42,628 nucleotides of DNA from JBFWYO01 sp050186335. GTDB lineage: Bacteria > Pseudomonadota > Alphaproteobacteria > Bin65. The notes beneath the pieces are model-generated. The model saw only the letters and a program-made list of their open reading frames with translations, was not told the DNA's origin and ran no database searches. This document shows positions 1 to 8,475 of the stretch, one piece after another. The stretch covers positions 1-42,628 of the forward strand of contig JBFWYO010000037.1 in the NCBI GenBank assembly GCA_050186335.1. Direction: 5' to 3'. A program made the translations under genes and the position numbers. Within the stretch, counting starts at the first letter, position 1, and the number at the start of each line of letters is the position of its first letter.

Positions 1-94
1 CACAGCGGACAGGCTCGCTAATGGACCGGGTTGACCGTATTCGGACCATTTTTGACGCTGCAACCCCTACGCCGCCGGCAAAGATTGGAAAACC

Positions 95-469
95 ATGGTC
101 AACCCTATCAAATGCATTCGCCTCTTTGCGGATGAGACTGGCGAGAGTCATTTCGAAGACATCGAAATCGACATGTCCTCAATACAATACGCGCCCCCTG
201 CCCCAGCATTGGAAATTTCAGCACCAACGGATGCCAAGCAGTTTTTCTGGTTCCGTTTTCCAAGGGATTGGCACGACGCCGCGCACCCGTCCCCGCGCAG
301 ACAGTTGTTCGTCGTATTGGAAGGAGAAGTCGAAGGTTGGACGAGTTCCGGCGACACAAGAACGTTTAAGGCGGGTGACCGCCTACTAATGGAGGACACC
401 ACGGGAAAAGGACATGGTGCCAGGCCTCTCAACGGCGAGGCTCTGGCAGTCGTGATCGCGCTTGAGTAA
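95..469 (+). CDS. small cupin-fold protein
   Basis: A 124-residue protein of unknown substrate. The middle and C-terminal part reads as a single cupin beta-barrel: a strand ending in HPSPRRQLFVVLEGEVEG (about residues 64-81), then a turn with TFKAGDRLLMEDTTGKGHGA (about 90-109). The GEVEG and FKAGDRL elements are typical of RmlC-like cupins, but the full metal-binding G(X)5HXH motif is not present, so metal binding is uncertain. There is no signal peptide, so it is probably cytoplasmic. The ATG at 95 follows a weak purine stretch (TTGGAAAA). It stands alone, convergent with the export operon that ends at 596. Cupin fold is fairly sure; function is unknown. Confidence 0.7.
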   Translation: MVNPIKCIRLFADETGESHFEDIEIDMSSIQYAPPAPALEISAPTDAKQFFWFRFPRDWHDAAHPSPRRQLFVVLEGEVEGWTSSGDTRTFKAGDRLLMEDTTGKGHGARPLNGEALAVVIALE

Positions 470-595
470 GCGTAGCCGACCCAAGTCCGTTCTGTCCGCA
501 TCTCGATCATTCGTCACTGCGAGATTCCGTCCTTGCCAAAGGCGTGATTCATGCTCGCCAGGAGAACCCGCCCACTCGAAGAGTCTTGACCCCAG

Positions 596-1828
596 CTATT
601 CGTGGCGCAGCGCCTCGATCGGATCGAGGCGCGACGCCTTGTGCGCGGGATAGAAGCCGAAGAACACCCCGACCGCGGCGGCGAACCCGGCCGCCAGAAG
701 AATCGCCTCCGGCTTGAGCAGCGTCGGCCAGTCGGCCATTTGCGATACGGCGATCGACAGTCCGATGCCGATCGCGATGCCGATTGCACCGCCGATCAAT
801 GCCAACACGATGGCCTCGATGACGAACTGCGTGCGGATATCGCGCCCGCGGGCGCCCATCGCCATGCGCAAGCCGATCTCACGCGTCCGCTCGGTGACCG
901 ACACCAGCATGATGTTCATGATCCCGATGCCGCCAACGATCAGGGAAACGCCGGCGACCGAGGCCAGCAGGATGGTCATCACGCGGACCGATTCCGCCTG
1001 CGCCTCGACCATCTGCGAGATGTTGCGGATCATGAAATCGTCGTCCTGCCCTTGGCGCAGTTTGTGGCGCTGGCGCAGCAATTCGGTCGCGGCGGTCACG
1101 GTCTCGTCGAGTTGCTCGGCGGACCGCGCCTTGACCACGATGGTGGCGACCGACGACGAGCGCACCTTGCGGCCGCCGAGCACGCGCATTTTTGCGGTGG
1201 CGAGCGGCACCAGGACGGTATCGTCCTCGTCGGTACCGAACATGGTCTGGCCCTTGGTCGACATGATGCCGACGATCTCGAACGGCACACGCTGGATTCT
1301 GATGGTTTGGCCGATCGGGTTGTCGTCCTCGAACAATTTTTTCGCAGTGGTTCTGCCGATCAGCGCCACCTTGGCGCCGCTCTTGAGTTCCTGATCCGAG
1401 AATTGCCGTCCTTCCGCAATCGGCCACTCGCGCACTTCGAGATACTCCGGCGTGATGCCGACGACGCCGGTCGACCAGTTGTTGCTGCCGAAGATGAGCT
1501 GCGCCGCGCCGCGCACGGTCGGCGCTGCCGCCTGGATCGACGGGATTTCTGCCTGCAGCGCCTTGGCATCCTCCTCGGTCAGGCTCATGCCGGTATTCAT
1601 GCCCGTGCGCGCGGCGCTCGTCGTACGCGTGCCGTTCATGATGACGATGATATTGGCGCCCAGGTTCTGAATCACGTCCTGCACTTTCGATTCGGCGCCG
1701 GCGCCGATCGCGACCATGGTAATGACCGATGCCACACCGATGATGATGCCCAGCGACGTCAACACGCTGCGCATGATATTGACGCGCAACGAGCGTAGTG
1801 CCGCGCGCAGGCAGTCGCCGACCGTCAT
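596..1828 (-). CDS. MacB-type ABC transporter permease (FtsX/MacB fold)
   Basis: A 410-residue permease half of a tripartite export ABC system. One N-terminal membrane helix (about 17-43, LTSLGIIIGVASVITMVAIG) is followed by a large periplasmic MacB_PCD domain (about 50-280), then three C-terminal helices (about 285-308, 336-360, 373-393), the standard MacB/FtsX topology. The conserved cytoplasmic turn VTERTREIGLRMAMGA (311-326) and the ending DPIEALRHE are family hallmarks. The ATG at 1828 overlaps the stop of the upstream ATPase gene by ATGA, which fixes the start and implies translational coupling. In E. coli MacB the ATPase and permease are one chain; here they are separate. Substrate not predictable. 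Confidence 0.93.
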   Translation of the reverse strand: MTVGDCLRAALRSLRVNIMRSVLTSLGIIIGVASVITMVAIGAGAESKVQDVIQNLGANIIVIMNGTRTTSAARTGMNTGMSLTEEDAKALQAEIPSIQAAAPTVRGAAQLIFGSNNWSTGVVGITPEYLEVREWPIAEGRQFSDQELKSGAKVALIGRTTAKKLFEDDNPIGQTIRIQRVPFEIVGIMSTKGQTMFGTDEDDTVLVPLATAKMRVLGGRKVRSSSVATIVVKARSAEQLDETVTAATELLRQRHKLRQGQDDDFMIRNISQMVEAQAESVRVMTILLASVAGVSLIVGGIGIMNIMLVSVTERTREIGLRMAMGARGRDIRTQFVIEAIVLALIGGAIGIAIGIGLSIAVSQMADWPTLLKPEAILLAAGFAAAVGVFFGFYPAHKASRLDPIEALRHE

Positions 1829-2565
1829 GCCGCAACTCCGAGAGTGCCGAGCAGCCGCCCCCTGGCGTCGACCGGATGAGGATTCGCCCAGTCGTCGATC
1901 AGTCGGCCGTCGCGAAACCGCAGGATGCGTTTCGCATAGGCGGCGACCTCGGTATCGTGGGTAACCAGAATCACCGTGATCCCGGTGCCGTTGAGCGCCT
2001 GGAACAGCGCCATGATCTCGATGCCCGTGCGGCTGTCCAGCGCCCCGGTCGGCTCGTCGGCCAGAATGAGGGTCGGTTGGTTGACGATCGCGCGCGCGAT
2101 CGCGACGCGCTGCATCTGCCCGCCGGAAAGCTGGTTCGGCAGATGGCGCGCACGCTCCGCCAGGCCGACGGCGCTCAGCGCCGCGAGCGCCCGCTTGCGC
2201 CGCGCCGCGCGGTCCCACTTGCCGTACATCAACGGCAGTTCGACGTTCTCAAGCGCGCTGGCGCGGCCAAGCAGATTGAACGACTGAAACACGAAGCCGA
2301 TCTTGCGATTGCGGCGTTCGGCCAACGCATCCGGCTTGAGCGCGGAGACGTCTTCGCCGTCCAGCCAATAGCGCCCGGCGCTCATCGTATCCAGACATCC
2401 CAACAGATGCATGCAGGTGGACTTGCCGGAGCCGGAAGGCCCCATGATGGCGACGAATTCGCCGCGCGCGATTGCGATATCGGCGTCGACCAGCGCATGT
2501 ACGGTCTGATTGCCGACGAAATAATCCTTGCACAGCTTCTCGGTACGGATGAAAGCGGCTTGCAT
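1825..2565 (-). CDS. ABC transporter ATPase, MacB/LolD type
   Basis: A 246-residue nucleotide-binding subunit that powers the MacB-like exporter. All motifs are intact: Walker A GPSGSGKST (42-50), Q-loop Gln94, signature LSGGQ (146-150), Walker B LILADEP (166-172), and the switch His203 in VTHD. The SFNLLGRASALENVELPL stretch after the Q-loop is typical of the MacB/LolD/FtsE group. It lies 9 bases after the adaptor gene and overlaps the permease gene by 4 bases, so the three form one operon on the minus strand. It is cytoplasmic and should dimerise on the membrane with the permease encoded at 596-1828. Confidence 0.95.
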   Translation of the reverse strand: MQAAFIRTEKLCKDYFVGNQTVHALVDADIAIARGEFVAIMGPSGSGKSTCMHLLGCLDTMSAGRYWLDGEDVSALKPDALAERRNRKIGFVFQSFNLLGRASALENVELPLMYGKWDRAARRKRALAALSAVGLAERARHLPNQLSGGQMQRVAIARAIVNQPTLILADEPTGALDSRTGIEIMALFQALNGTGITVILVTHDTEVAAYAKRILRFRDGRLIDDWANPHPVDARGRLLGTLGVAA

Positions 2566-2574
2566 CGGCGCGGA

Positions 2575-4146
2575 CTACGAGCGCGGGCCGGGATTGGGCT
2601 GATTCGCCGGCTTGCGCTTGGCGGTGGCCGAAATGACGACCGACATCCCCTCCTTGACGTCGCCCGAGACGATTTCCGTGTGCGTCGAGTCCGAAATGCC
2701 GACCATGATCTCGATCGACCGCAGCATCCCGTTACCGTCTTCGACCCAGACCAGACTGCGTTGCGGCACGCTGCCCGTTCGTTGCGCCTCCTGCCGCTTG
2801 ACGAATTCATCGAACAGCTTGCGCTGCGATTCGTCGAGAATCGATCGCATCTTGTCGAGAAACGATTTGGTGGACTTCTCCAGTTCGGCCTTGAACTCGT
2901 CGGGCGTAGCGCCGCGCTGCGCCAATTCGGTCAGCCGGCCGCGGATCTCGGAGCCGAAACCGCGTACCTGGTCCTGTTGTTCCTTGCTGAGCTTCAGGTC
3001 GGTCATCAATTGCGACATCGGTTCGGCGGCGGGCGGTCGCTCGGTCGTTCGCGCATTGGACGGCTGGCCCGGCGCCGGCGGCGACGCCTTGACGATTTGC
3101 GCCGGCGGCTTGAAGCGAACGGCCGCGGTCGGCACTTTGAGCACGTTGTCGCGCCGGCCCACCGTGAACACGACATTCGCGGTCATGCCCGGCAGCAGCA
3201 GCTGCTCCGGGTTTTTGGCCGCGACCACGACCGTGTAGGTGATGACGTTGGATACCTCTTTCGACTGCTTGCGCACCTGCTCGACGACGCCGGGAAAGCG
3301 GCGCCCGGGATAGGCGTCGACCGTGAACTCCGCCTGCTGGCCGTCGCGAATCTTGCCGATATCGGCTTCGTCGACGCTCGCCTGGACTTGCATCTGGCGC
3401 AAATCCTGCGCGATCGTGAACAGGACCGGCGTTTGCAGGCTGGCAGCGACGGTCTGGCCCACGTCGACGCTTCGGTTGATGACCACGCCGTCGACTGGCG
3501 AGCGGATGAACGTATAGCTGAGATCGAGTTTGCGCTGCTGCAGGATCGCCTCGCGCTGGACCATTTGGGCGTGGGCCATTTCGATCTGCGCCTGCTGTTG
3601 CGGCACCTTGGCGCGGATGCTGTCCAGCCGCGCCTTGGCCTGATCGAACCCGGACTGCGACTTGTCGACCTGGCTGCGCGAGGTGACATTCGTCTTCAAC
3701 AACTCTCGCTGCCGCTCGATGTCGCGGCGCGCTTCCTCGAGCGCGGCTTCGCTCGCGCGGATGTCCGCCAGCAGCCCAACGAGTGCGGATTTCTGCATGT
3801 TGACGCTGGCCCGCGCGGTCGCCACATCGCCGGTCGCCTCGGCCACGCGCGCCTCGTAGATCGACGGGTCGATGCGGGCGATGACCTGGTTGGCTTTGAC
3901 CGGCGTGTTGAAATCGGCCATCAGCTCCTTGACCATGCCGGTGACCTGGGCGCCGACCTCGACGGTGATGACCGCCTTCAGATTGCCACTCGCCGACACC
4001 GTGGTGGCGACGATACCCCGCTCGATCTTGGCGGTCCGGAACGCGAATCCATCGGCGTCCGACCCGCTGGACGAGCCGAAGAAGATCACCGCGCCAAGCG
4101 CCAGCACGACGACGATCGCCGCCAACCATTTTACTTTGCCGAACAC
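2575..4146 (-). CDS. MacA/HlyD-family periplasmic adaptor with an extra helical insert
   Basis: A 523-residue membrane-fusion protein linking the inner-membrane ABC exporter to an outer-membrane channel. It starts at a GTG (4146). An N-terminal membrane anchor (about 7-24) is followed by a first lipoyl half (about 60-90), a long alpha-helical hairpin (about 95-205), the second lipoyl half (SPVDGVVINRSVDVGQTV, about 216-233) and a beta-barrel domain (about 245-345). Residues about 351-457 are unusual: a Pro-rich linker and then a helical segment with LKLSKEQQDQVRG and ILDESQRKLFDEF, resembling LTxxQ repeats of CpxP/Spy-type periplasmic proteins. The chain then resumes the adaptor membrane-proximal domain (464-508). 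Typical MacA is about 370 residues. No outer-membrane channel gene lies nearby. Confidence 0.9.
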   Translation of the reverse strand: MFGKVKWLAAIVVVLALGAVIFFGSSSGSDADGFAFRTAKIERGIVATTVSASGNLKAVITVEVGAQVTGMVKELMADFNTPVKANQVIARIDPSIYEARVAEATGDVATARASVNMQKSALVGLLADIRASEAALEEARRDIERQRELLKTNVTSRSQVDKSQSGFDQAKARLDSIRAKVPQQQAQIEMAHAQMVQREAILQQRKLDLSYTFIRSPVDGVVINRSVDVGQTVAASLQTPVLFTIAQDLRQMQVQASVDEADIGKIRDGQQAEFTVDAYPGRRFPGVVEQVRKQSKEVSNVITYTVVVAAKNPEQLLLPGMTANVVFTVGRRDNVLKVPTAAVRFKPPAQIVKASPPAPGQPSNARTTERPPAAEPMSQLMTDLKLSKEQQDQVRGFGSEIRGRLTELAQRGATPDEFKAELEKSTKSFLDKMRSILDESQRKLFDEFVKRQEAQRTGSVPQRSLVWVEDGNGMLRSIEIMVGISDSTHTEIVSGDVKEGMSVVISATAKRKPANQPNPGPRS

Positions 4147-4212
4147 GCCAACCTACCGACTGCCAGACGCGACCCCGCCCGCCGATTGCGGGCAGAACAA
4201 AACGAGGACGTC

Positions 4213-4241
4213 AGTATACCGGTAAATTTTAGATTAATCTT
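4213..4241 (-). promoter_or_regulatory. candidate promoter of the MacA-MacB-like operon
   Basis: The 120-base gap upstream of the adaptor gene is locally AT-rich. On the minus strand it carries TATACT (4218-4213), one mismatch from the -10 consensus. A 17-base spacer leads to a weak -35, AAGATT. A perfect 10-base palindrome AGATTAATCT (4231-4240) covers the -35 region and an 8-base palindrome TACCGGTA (4217-4224) touches the -10, so a regulator may bind here. The position is about 70 bases before the GTG start. This is an inference from motif matches only. Confidence 0.4.
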
Positions 4242-4266
4242 CGGGGTTTATCCGGCCATTTATTAA

Positions 4267-5118
4267 CTATCTCGACGGCCTGGCCCGCTTGAGCGGATGC
4301 GCCTCGGGATCGGTGATCTCCTGGCCGCCGCTGTGGCGCAGATCGACTGACCGATGCGCCCCGAACACGTTGATCGACCTGACCCCGGTATACCGGTCGG
4401 CAGCATTGGCGAAGAAATTGGCCGGATTGAACAGGAGCGGCGTATGCCACCAAAGCCGATAGCCGAACTCGAACAATTGCCGAAGCAGCGCCGACGATTT
4501 TTCGACCCGGTCATTCTCGAGGTAGAGGAAGGGCTTGTGCGTCTCGATCAATTTGCGGGCACCCGCCAGCACCTCGAATTCCATGCCCTCGACGTCGATC
4601 TTGACGAGTTTGACGCGCTTTAGGTCGACGATCTCGTCGAGCGCCGCAACGCGGACTTTCCTGCCCTGCTCGAACTTGTCCACCGAAACACCGCCGAAAT
4701 TGCCTTCGCGGCTGTAGTCGATATCCGGAATCAGCAGCGTGCCCGCTGCGGCGCCGGCCGCGGCATGGACCGCGTCGACATTGACTAGGCTGTTGAGCGC
4801 AACGTTCGCGCATAAGGTTTGGAACACGACGCGCTGTGCCTCGACGGCAACCACACGGCCGGCACTGCCGACGTGCTGCGCGAGCGGCACCGTGTGCGCG
4901 CCGACATTGGCGCCGACCTCGACAACGCCGTCGCCGGGCCTAAGCACCTGACGCAGAAACGCCATCTCGGACTCGCTGTATTCGCCATAGTCGCGCAACG
5001 CCCTGCCGACATAAATATCATTCTCATTGTAGAGGAAATATCCGTACCGCCCTTTCACCAATTTGTTGAAGCCCGGCAGGCTCGGCATCGCAGTTTGGTC
5101 GGCACTCGACACAGGCAT
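4267..5118 (-). CDS. FkbM-family SAM-dependent methyltransferase
   Basis: A 283-residue cytoplasmic O-methyltransferase of the FkbM type, often used to methylate sugars, glycolipids or secondary metabolites. The SAM-binding motif I is VVEVGANVGAHT (65-76), an acidic residue ends the next strand (AVEA, Glu93), and the FkbM signature KIDVEGMEFEVL is at 173-184. I chose the ATG at 5118 (MPVSSAD); an in-frame start 18 codons further upstream would add an Arg-rich stretch lacking family character. It is the last gene of a minus-strand run after two GT61 glycosyltransferases (117-base gap), which suggests it modifies the glycan they build. The acceptor is unknown. Confidence 0.88.
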   Translation of the reverse strand: MPVSSADQTAMPSLPGFNKLVKGRYGYFLYNENDIYVGRALRDYGEYSESEMAFLRQVLRPGDGVVEVGANVGAHTVPLAQHVGSAGRVVAVEAQRVVFQTLCANVALNSLVNVDAVHAAAGAAAGTLLIPDIDYSREGNFGGVSVDKFEQGRKVRVAALDEIVDLKRVKLVKIDVEGMEFEVLAGARKLIETHKPFLYLENDRVEKSSALLRQLFEFGYRLWWHTPLLFNPANFFANAADRYTGVRSINVFGAHRSVDLRHSGGQEITDPEAHPLKRARPSR

Positions 5119-5235
5119 TTCCCTCAAGATCCGCCGCTCGGTTCGCCCACGGCGGAGACATGGATCAAGCACAATAGCTGGAACATCGTTCCCGCGGCCA
5201 TATTCATTCTGCGCGCGTTGCGACGGAACCGCGGA

Positions 5236-6603
5236 TTACTCGCCCAGACGGAGCGCCGCGAGGCCGGCACGGACATCGTCCGGTTCGACCCTAAAATCAT
5301 CAAAGGGCGAGTGCTGCCGCTGAACCGATTCGCCGAACACCACCGCCAGAAGGTGTCCGGCGATCGACGCTACGTCCATGAAGAAGAACGGATAGTCGCG
5401 GTTCGGGGCGAGCAGCATGATCGGCGTGCCCGGCGGCGAAAACACGATATTGGACGCGCCGCTGCCGAGCACGGCTATGACCGCTTCGGCCTGCTCGAAC
5501 AATTCGACCTGGCGCGCAAAGCCCATATCGCCGATTGTCACCGCCTCGAAACCGGCCGAACGCAATAGCTCGGCAACGGCGTCCTGATTCAGCAGTCGGC
5601 GATACTTGGCGTCGTTCCTCGTGACGAACAATCTACGCCTGCGGATAGATCGTGGATTTCCGGCAGCCGATCCGTCAACCGACGCGGCCCGGAACCGGAG
5701 GCCGGCTTCACGGATGAAGGCGACGTTCTGCGGGGCGATCCATGCTTGGTTGCGCAGCACCGGCGAGACGCACAGATAATTCTCGAACCCGACCGGCCGA
5801 TCGTGATCTAGTTCGATGACGTTTTCCGGGGCGACTCCGCACGCAAGCAGGGCTTCCCTCGTGGTCGGGAAACGGCTGCGCCGCACGACGAACTTCGTTC
5901 GCGCGAACTGCGGATGCGCGCGCAAGATATCGACTCGCGGCAACAGTTCGAACAGCCAATGGCCCCAAACGAACTCGCCGAGATTGCGCAAAGTCGTGGC
6001 TGGGCCGAAGACAATCTCGTCGGTTTCGATGGCTGCCCCGGTCCAGACCGCGTTGTCCGCGTCGCGCTCCAGGCCATAATTGCTTCGCGGTTCGACCGGC
6101 GACGTATTGCTCAACGACTCGAACAGCAGTGCGCCGTCGGGCCTCGCGACATAACCATGTCCGAACATGATCGCGGGTCCGACCGCGGCGATCGAGGCCG
6201 CCGGTACGGCGCATGGCGCTGACAAGAGGTGCCGAAACCATTGCCGGCGATCGGGATCCAGCCGCTCGACATTGACGAAAACCGGTGCCGTGCGTCGATA
6301 GCTTTGGGCGGGCCGGACGTCGATAACCTGGCTTGGTTGGCGCGCGCGTTCGGTTTCGACACCGGATTCGATCCGAAATGTGTAACGAGCGCGATACGTA
6401 TGCGGTAGGCCGAGCGGCCGCCACCGGTAATTGCCGCCGGTGCGACACTTGCGCTGTTCGCGTCGGATCGCGGCGATCGCCCGCCGATGCCGCGATGCCG
6501 CAAGACGGCGCGCCAGCCATGCGGCGAGGTTCGGCGCATTGCGTCGCAACCACGCGACAACACGCGTGCGCGTCCGAGCCTTAAGCGACGTCAGGTCGAA
6601 CAC
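5236..6603 (-). CDS. GT61-family (DUF563) glycosyltransferase, copy 1
   Basis: A 455-residue protein with the GT61/DUF563 architecture: a basic N-terminus, the conserved NLGEFVWGHWLFELLPR block (207-223), then the C-terminal part with RRRLFVTRNDAKYRRLLNQ (322-340), a region ending in FARQVELFEQAEAVIAV (362-378), and LGSGASNIVFSPPG (379-392). In typical GT61 members the last block reads HGAGL; here the His position is Ser-containing GSGAS. The start is GTG at 6603, supported by an excellent upstream GGAGGTG ribosome-binding site. It is a paralogue of the adjacent upstream gene (6669-7967) and probably shares its transcript (65-base gap). It likely adds a sugar to a surface polysaccharide; donor and acceptor are unknown. 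Confidence 0.85.
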   Translation of the reverse strand: MFDLTSLKARTRTRVVAWLRRNAPNLAAWLARRLAASRHRRAIAAIRREQRKCRTGGNYRWRPLGLPHTYRARYTFRIESGVETERARQPSQVIDVRPAQSYRRTAPVFVNVERLDPDRRQWFRHLLSAPCAVPAASIAAVGPAIMFGHGYVARPDGALLFESLSNTSPVEPRSNYGLERDADNAVWTGAAIETDEIVFGPATTLRNLGEFVWGHWLFELLPRVDILRAHPQFARTKFVVRRSRFPTTREALLACGVAPENVIELDHDRPVGFENYLCVSPVLRNQAWIAPQNVAFIREAGLRFRAASVDGSAAGNPRSIRRRRLFVTRNDAKYRRLLNQDAVAELLRSAGFEAVTIGDMGFARQVELFEQAEAVIAVLGSGASNIVFSPPGTPIMLLAPNRDYPFFFMDVASIAGHLLAVVFGESVQRQHSPFDDFRVEPDDVRAGLAALRLGE

Positions 6604-6668
6604 TGCGTCACCTCCGCTGCGATGCCGCCCTCAGGCGGTGTACTCGTCCCGGGCAACTGCGCATCGCG

Positions 6669-7967
6669 TCAACTCAGATCCATGGCACGCAGACAGCGCC
6701 GCAGATCGTCGATTTCGATCGTGAAGTCGCTGTAATAATTTGTTTCCTTGGCCACCGATTCGCCGAACACCAGTCCCAGGCGATGCCCGGCGATCAGCGC
6801 CACGTCTGTGAAGAACATCAGCGCATCGCGATTGGGCGCGAGATAGATCACATCGGCGCCAGGCGGGCTGAAGACGAGATTGGACACGCCACTGCCCATG
6901 ACGGCGATCACCGCCTCGGCCCGCGAAAAGATTTCGACCTGGCGCGCGAAGCTTTCGCGTGCGGTCGCGAACGGCACGAAGCCGGCGGGTCGGAGCATGT
7001 CGAGCACGGCGTCCTGGTTGAGCAGCTTGCGGTGCCGCGCGTCATCGCGGGTCAGGAAGATGCGGCGCGGAGCACTCGCATCTGAATTTTGCCTCCCGGC
7101 CAAGGCGCGCCGTCCAGCGGCATGGAGGAACGCGGCATTGCCCGGCGCGATCCAGCGGTGGTTGTCGAACACCGGTGTGACGCAGACGTGGTTCTCGAAG
7201 CCGATCGGCCGGCTGGGATCGACTTCCAGGATATTGTCGGCGGCAATGCCGCACGCCAGGAGCGAATCGTAGAACACCCTGTTAGTGTTGGCGGCAACGA
7301 CAAATTTGAGGCGGTCGAAGCGCGGATAGGCGCGAAACAGTTCGATGCGGGGCAGCAGCTCCATGATCCAGTGACCCCAGACGAACTCGCCAAGATTGCG
7401 TAGCGTCGCCGCCGGGCCGCGGATAATACGCTCCGCCGCGAGCGGTGCGCCGGTCCACGTTGCGGTAGTCTCGGTGCGGTGAAGGCCATAGTTACGCGCA
7501 GGCGTGACAAGCGACGTATTGCAGATGGACTCGGCCAGAATGCCGCGGTTCGGCATGGCCACGTAGCCATGGCCGAACATGATGGCGGGGCCGACTTCCG
7601 CAACGAGTCCGGCCGGGACCGCGCGCTCGCTGCTCAATTGCGTCTCGAACCATTTCCGGCGCTCCGGCGACAAACGCTCGATATTGGCGAAAGCCGGGGC
7701 GTCCCTTCGATAGGTCGATTCCGGACGCACTTCGATCACGCGCAAGCCCTGTGCGCGGGCCGCGTCGATTCCACTGACGATGTCGAATCTTATCTCGGAC
7801 GGCGCGCCACCGCCTGGTCCGGCGAACGGGCGCCAAGGCGGCGCCGGATTCAGCGCACGGCCGCGCAGCCGCGCGATCAGGCGGGCGGGTAGGCTGCGAG
7901 GGGTGTAGGAATCGTGCGGTACCATCGGATTTACCGCCGACGGCGGCAAGCTGATTCGCCGCGCCAT
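6669..7967 (-). CDS. GT61-family (DUF563) glycosyltransferase, copy 2
   Basis: A 432-residue paralogue of the downstream gene at 5236-6603. The two share long near-identical blocks: VGPAIMFGHGYVA (about 125-137 here), LRNLGEFVWGHW (189-200), LTRDDARHRKLLNQDAV (305-321) and the GSGVSNLVFSPPG block (358-370). The N-terminal 60 residues are not shared. The start is uncertain: ATG 7967 (MARRISL) or ATG 7925 (MVPHDS); neither has a strong ribosome-binding site, and earlier starts would run into the divergent DUF350 gene. It carries the same GSGVS replacement of the usual HGAGL as copy 1, so the change is a property of this subfamily. Probable first gene of the GT61-GT61-FkbM run. Confidence 0.83.
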   Translation of the reverse strand: MARRISLPPSAVNPMVPHDSYTPRSLPARLIARLRGRALNPAPPWRPFAGPGGGAPSEIRFDIVSGIDAARAQGLRVIEVRPESTYRRDAPAFANIERLSPERRKWFETQLSSERAVPAGLVAEVGPAIMFGHGYVAMPNRGILAESICNTSLVTPARNYGLHRTETTATWTGAPLAAERIIRGPAATLRNLGEFVWGHWIMELLPRIELFRAYPRFDRLKFVVAANTNRVFYDSLLACGIAADNILEVDPSRPIGFENHVCVTPVFDNHRWIAPGNAAFLHAAGRRALAGRQNSDASAPRRIFLTRDDARHRKLLNQDAVLDMLRPAGFVPFATARESFARQVEIFSRAEAVIAVMGSGVSNLVFSPPGADVIYLAPNRDALMFFTDVALIAGHRLGLVFGESVAKETNYYSDFTIEIDDLRRCLRAMDLS

Positions 7968-8031
7968 TTCAACCGTGGCACGCGCGCTTTGGGTTAGGCA
8001 TACTAGCGCAAATACAAACTGGGGAGAAACC

Positions 8032-8445
8032 ATGTCCGAATGGGTCGTCAATAGTCTGGCCAACGTCCCGGCCTTTCTGGGCTATTTCGGCGCAACGATC
8101 CTGCTGTTGTTGATCTTCATGGCGGTCTATACGGCGATCACGCCGCACCGCGAGTTTGCGCTGATCCGCCAAGGCAACGTGGCGGCGATGCTGAGCCTGG
8201 CCGGGGCATGGGTCGGCTTCGTGCTGCCGCTGGCCAGCGTCGTCACGCATAGCGTGAGCATTCCGGATCTCGTGGTTTGGGGCGCGATCGCGATGCTGGT
8301 GCAGATTGTCGCTTATTTCGTCACCCGGGTTGCCGTGCCGACCCTTTCGGCCGATATTACCGCCGGCAAGAACGCGGTCGGCGGCTTGAGCGGCACAGTC
8401 GCCTTGTCGGTCGGTATTCTCAACGCCGCCTGCATGACTTATTGA
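8032..8445 (+). CDS. DUF350 four-helix inner-membrane protein (YjfL-like)
   Basis: A 137-residue integral membrane protein with four predicted helices (about 14-36, 49-72, 78-101, 116-133). The two halves look alike, matching the repeated DUF350 domain. Short polar motifs lie between helices: HREFALIRQGNVAAMLSL (39-56) and SADITAGKNAVGGLSGTV (106-123), and these two stretches are aligned repeats. Start ATG 8032 is preceded by GGGGAGAAACC. It is the first of three tightly linked genes with a DUF1190 protein and an ATP-grasp ligase, the same trio as E. coli yjfL-yjfM-yjfC. Biochemical function of the family is unknown to me; the link to the ligase suggests a membrane partner of a peptide- or polyamine-conjugating system. 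Confidence 0.88.
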   Translation: MSEWVVNSLANVPAFLGYFGATILLLLIFMAVYTAITPHREFALIRQGNVAAMLSLAGAWVGFVLPLASVVTHSVSIPDLVVWGAIAMLVQIVAYFVTRVAVPTLSADITAGKNAVGGLSGTVALSVGILNAACMTY

Positions 8446-8475
8446 TACCAGTCCAAGAATTCGCCGAGGCGCATC

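Noticed and set aside
1798..4266. Very long plus-strand open frame (822 codons) over the export operon
   Set aside because: It is antisense to three genes with complete family motifs; its translation is Arg/Asp/His-rich without domains, a common artefact in GC-rich DNA.
7976..7995. TGGCAC-containing stretch upstream of the DUF350 gene as a sigma-54 promoter
   Set aside because: The GG to GC spacing of 10 bases is not met; the downstream part reads TTTGG.
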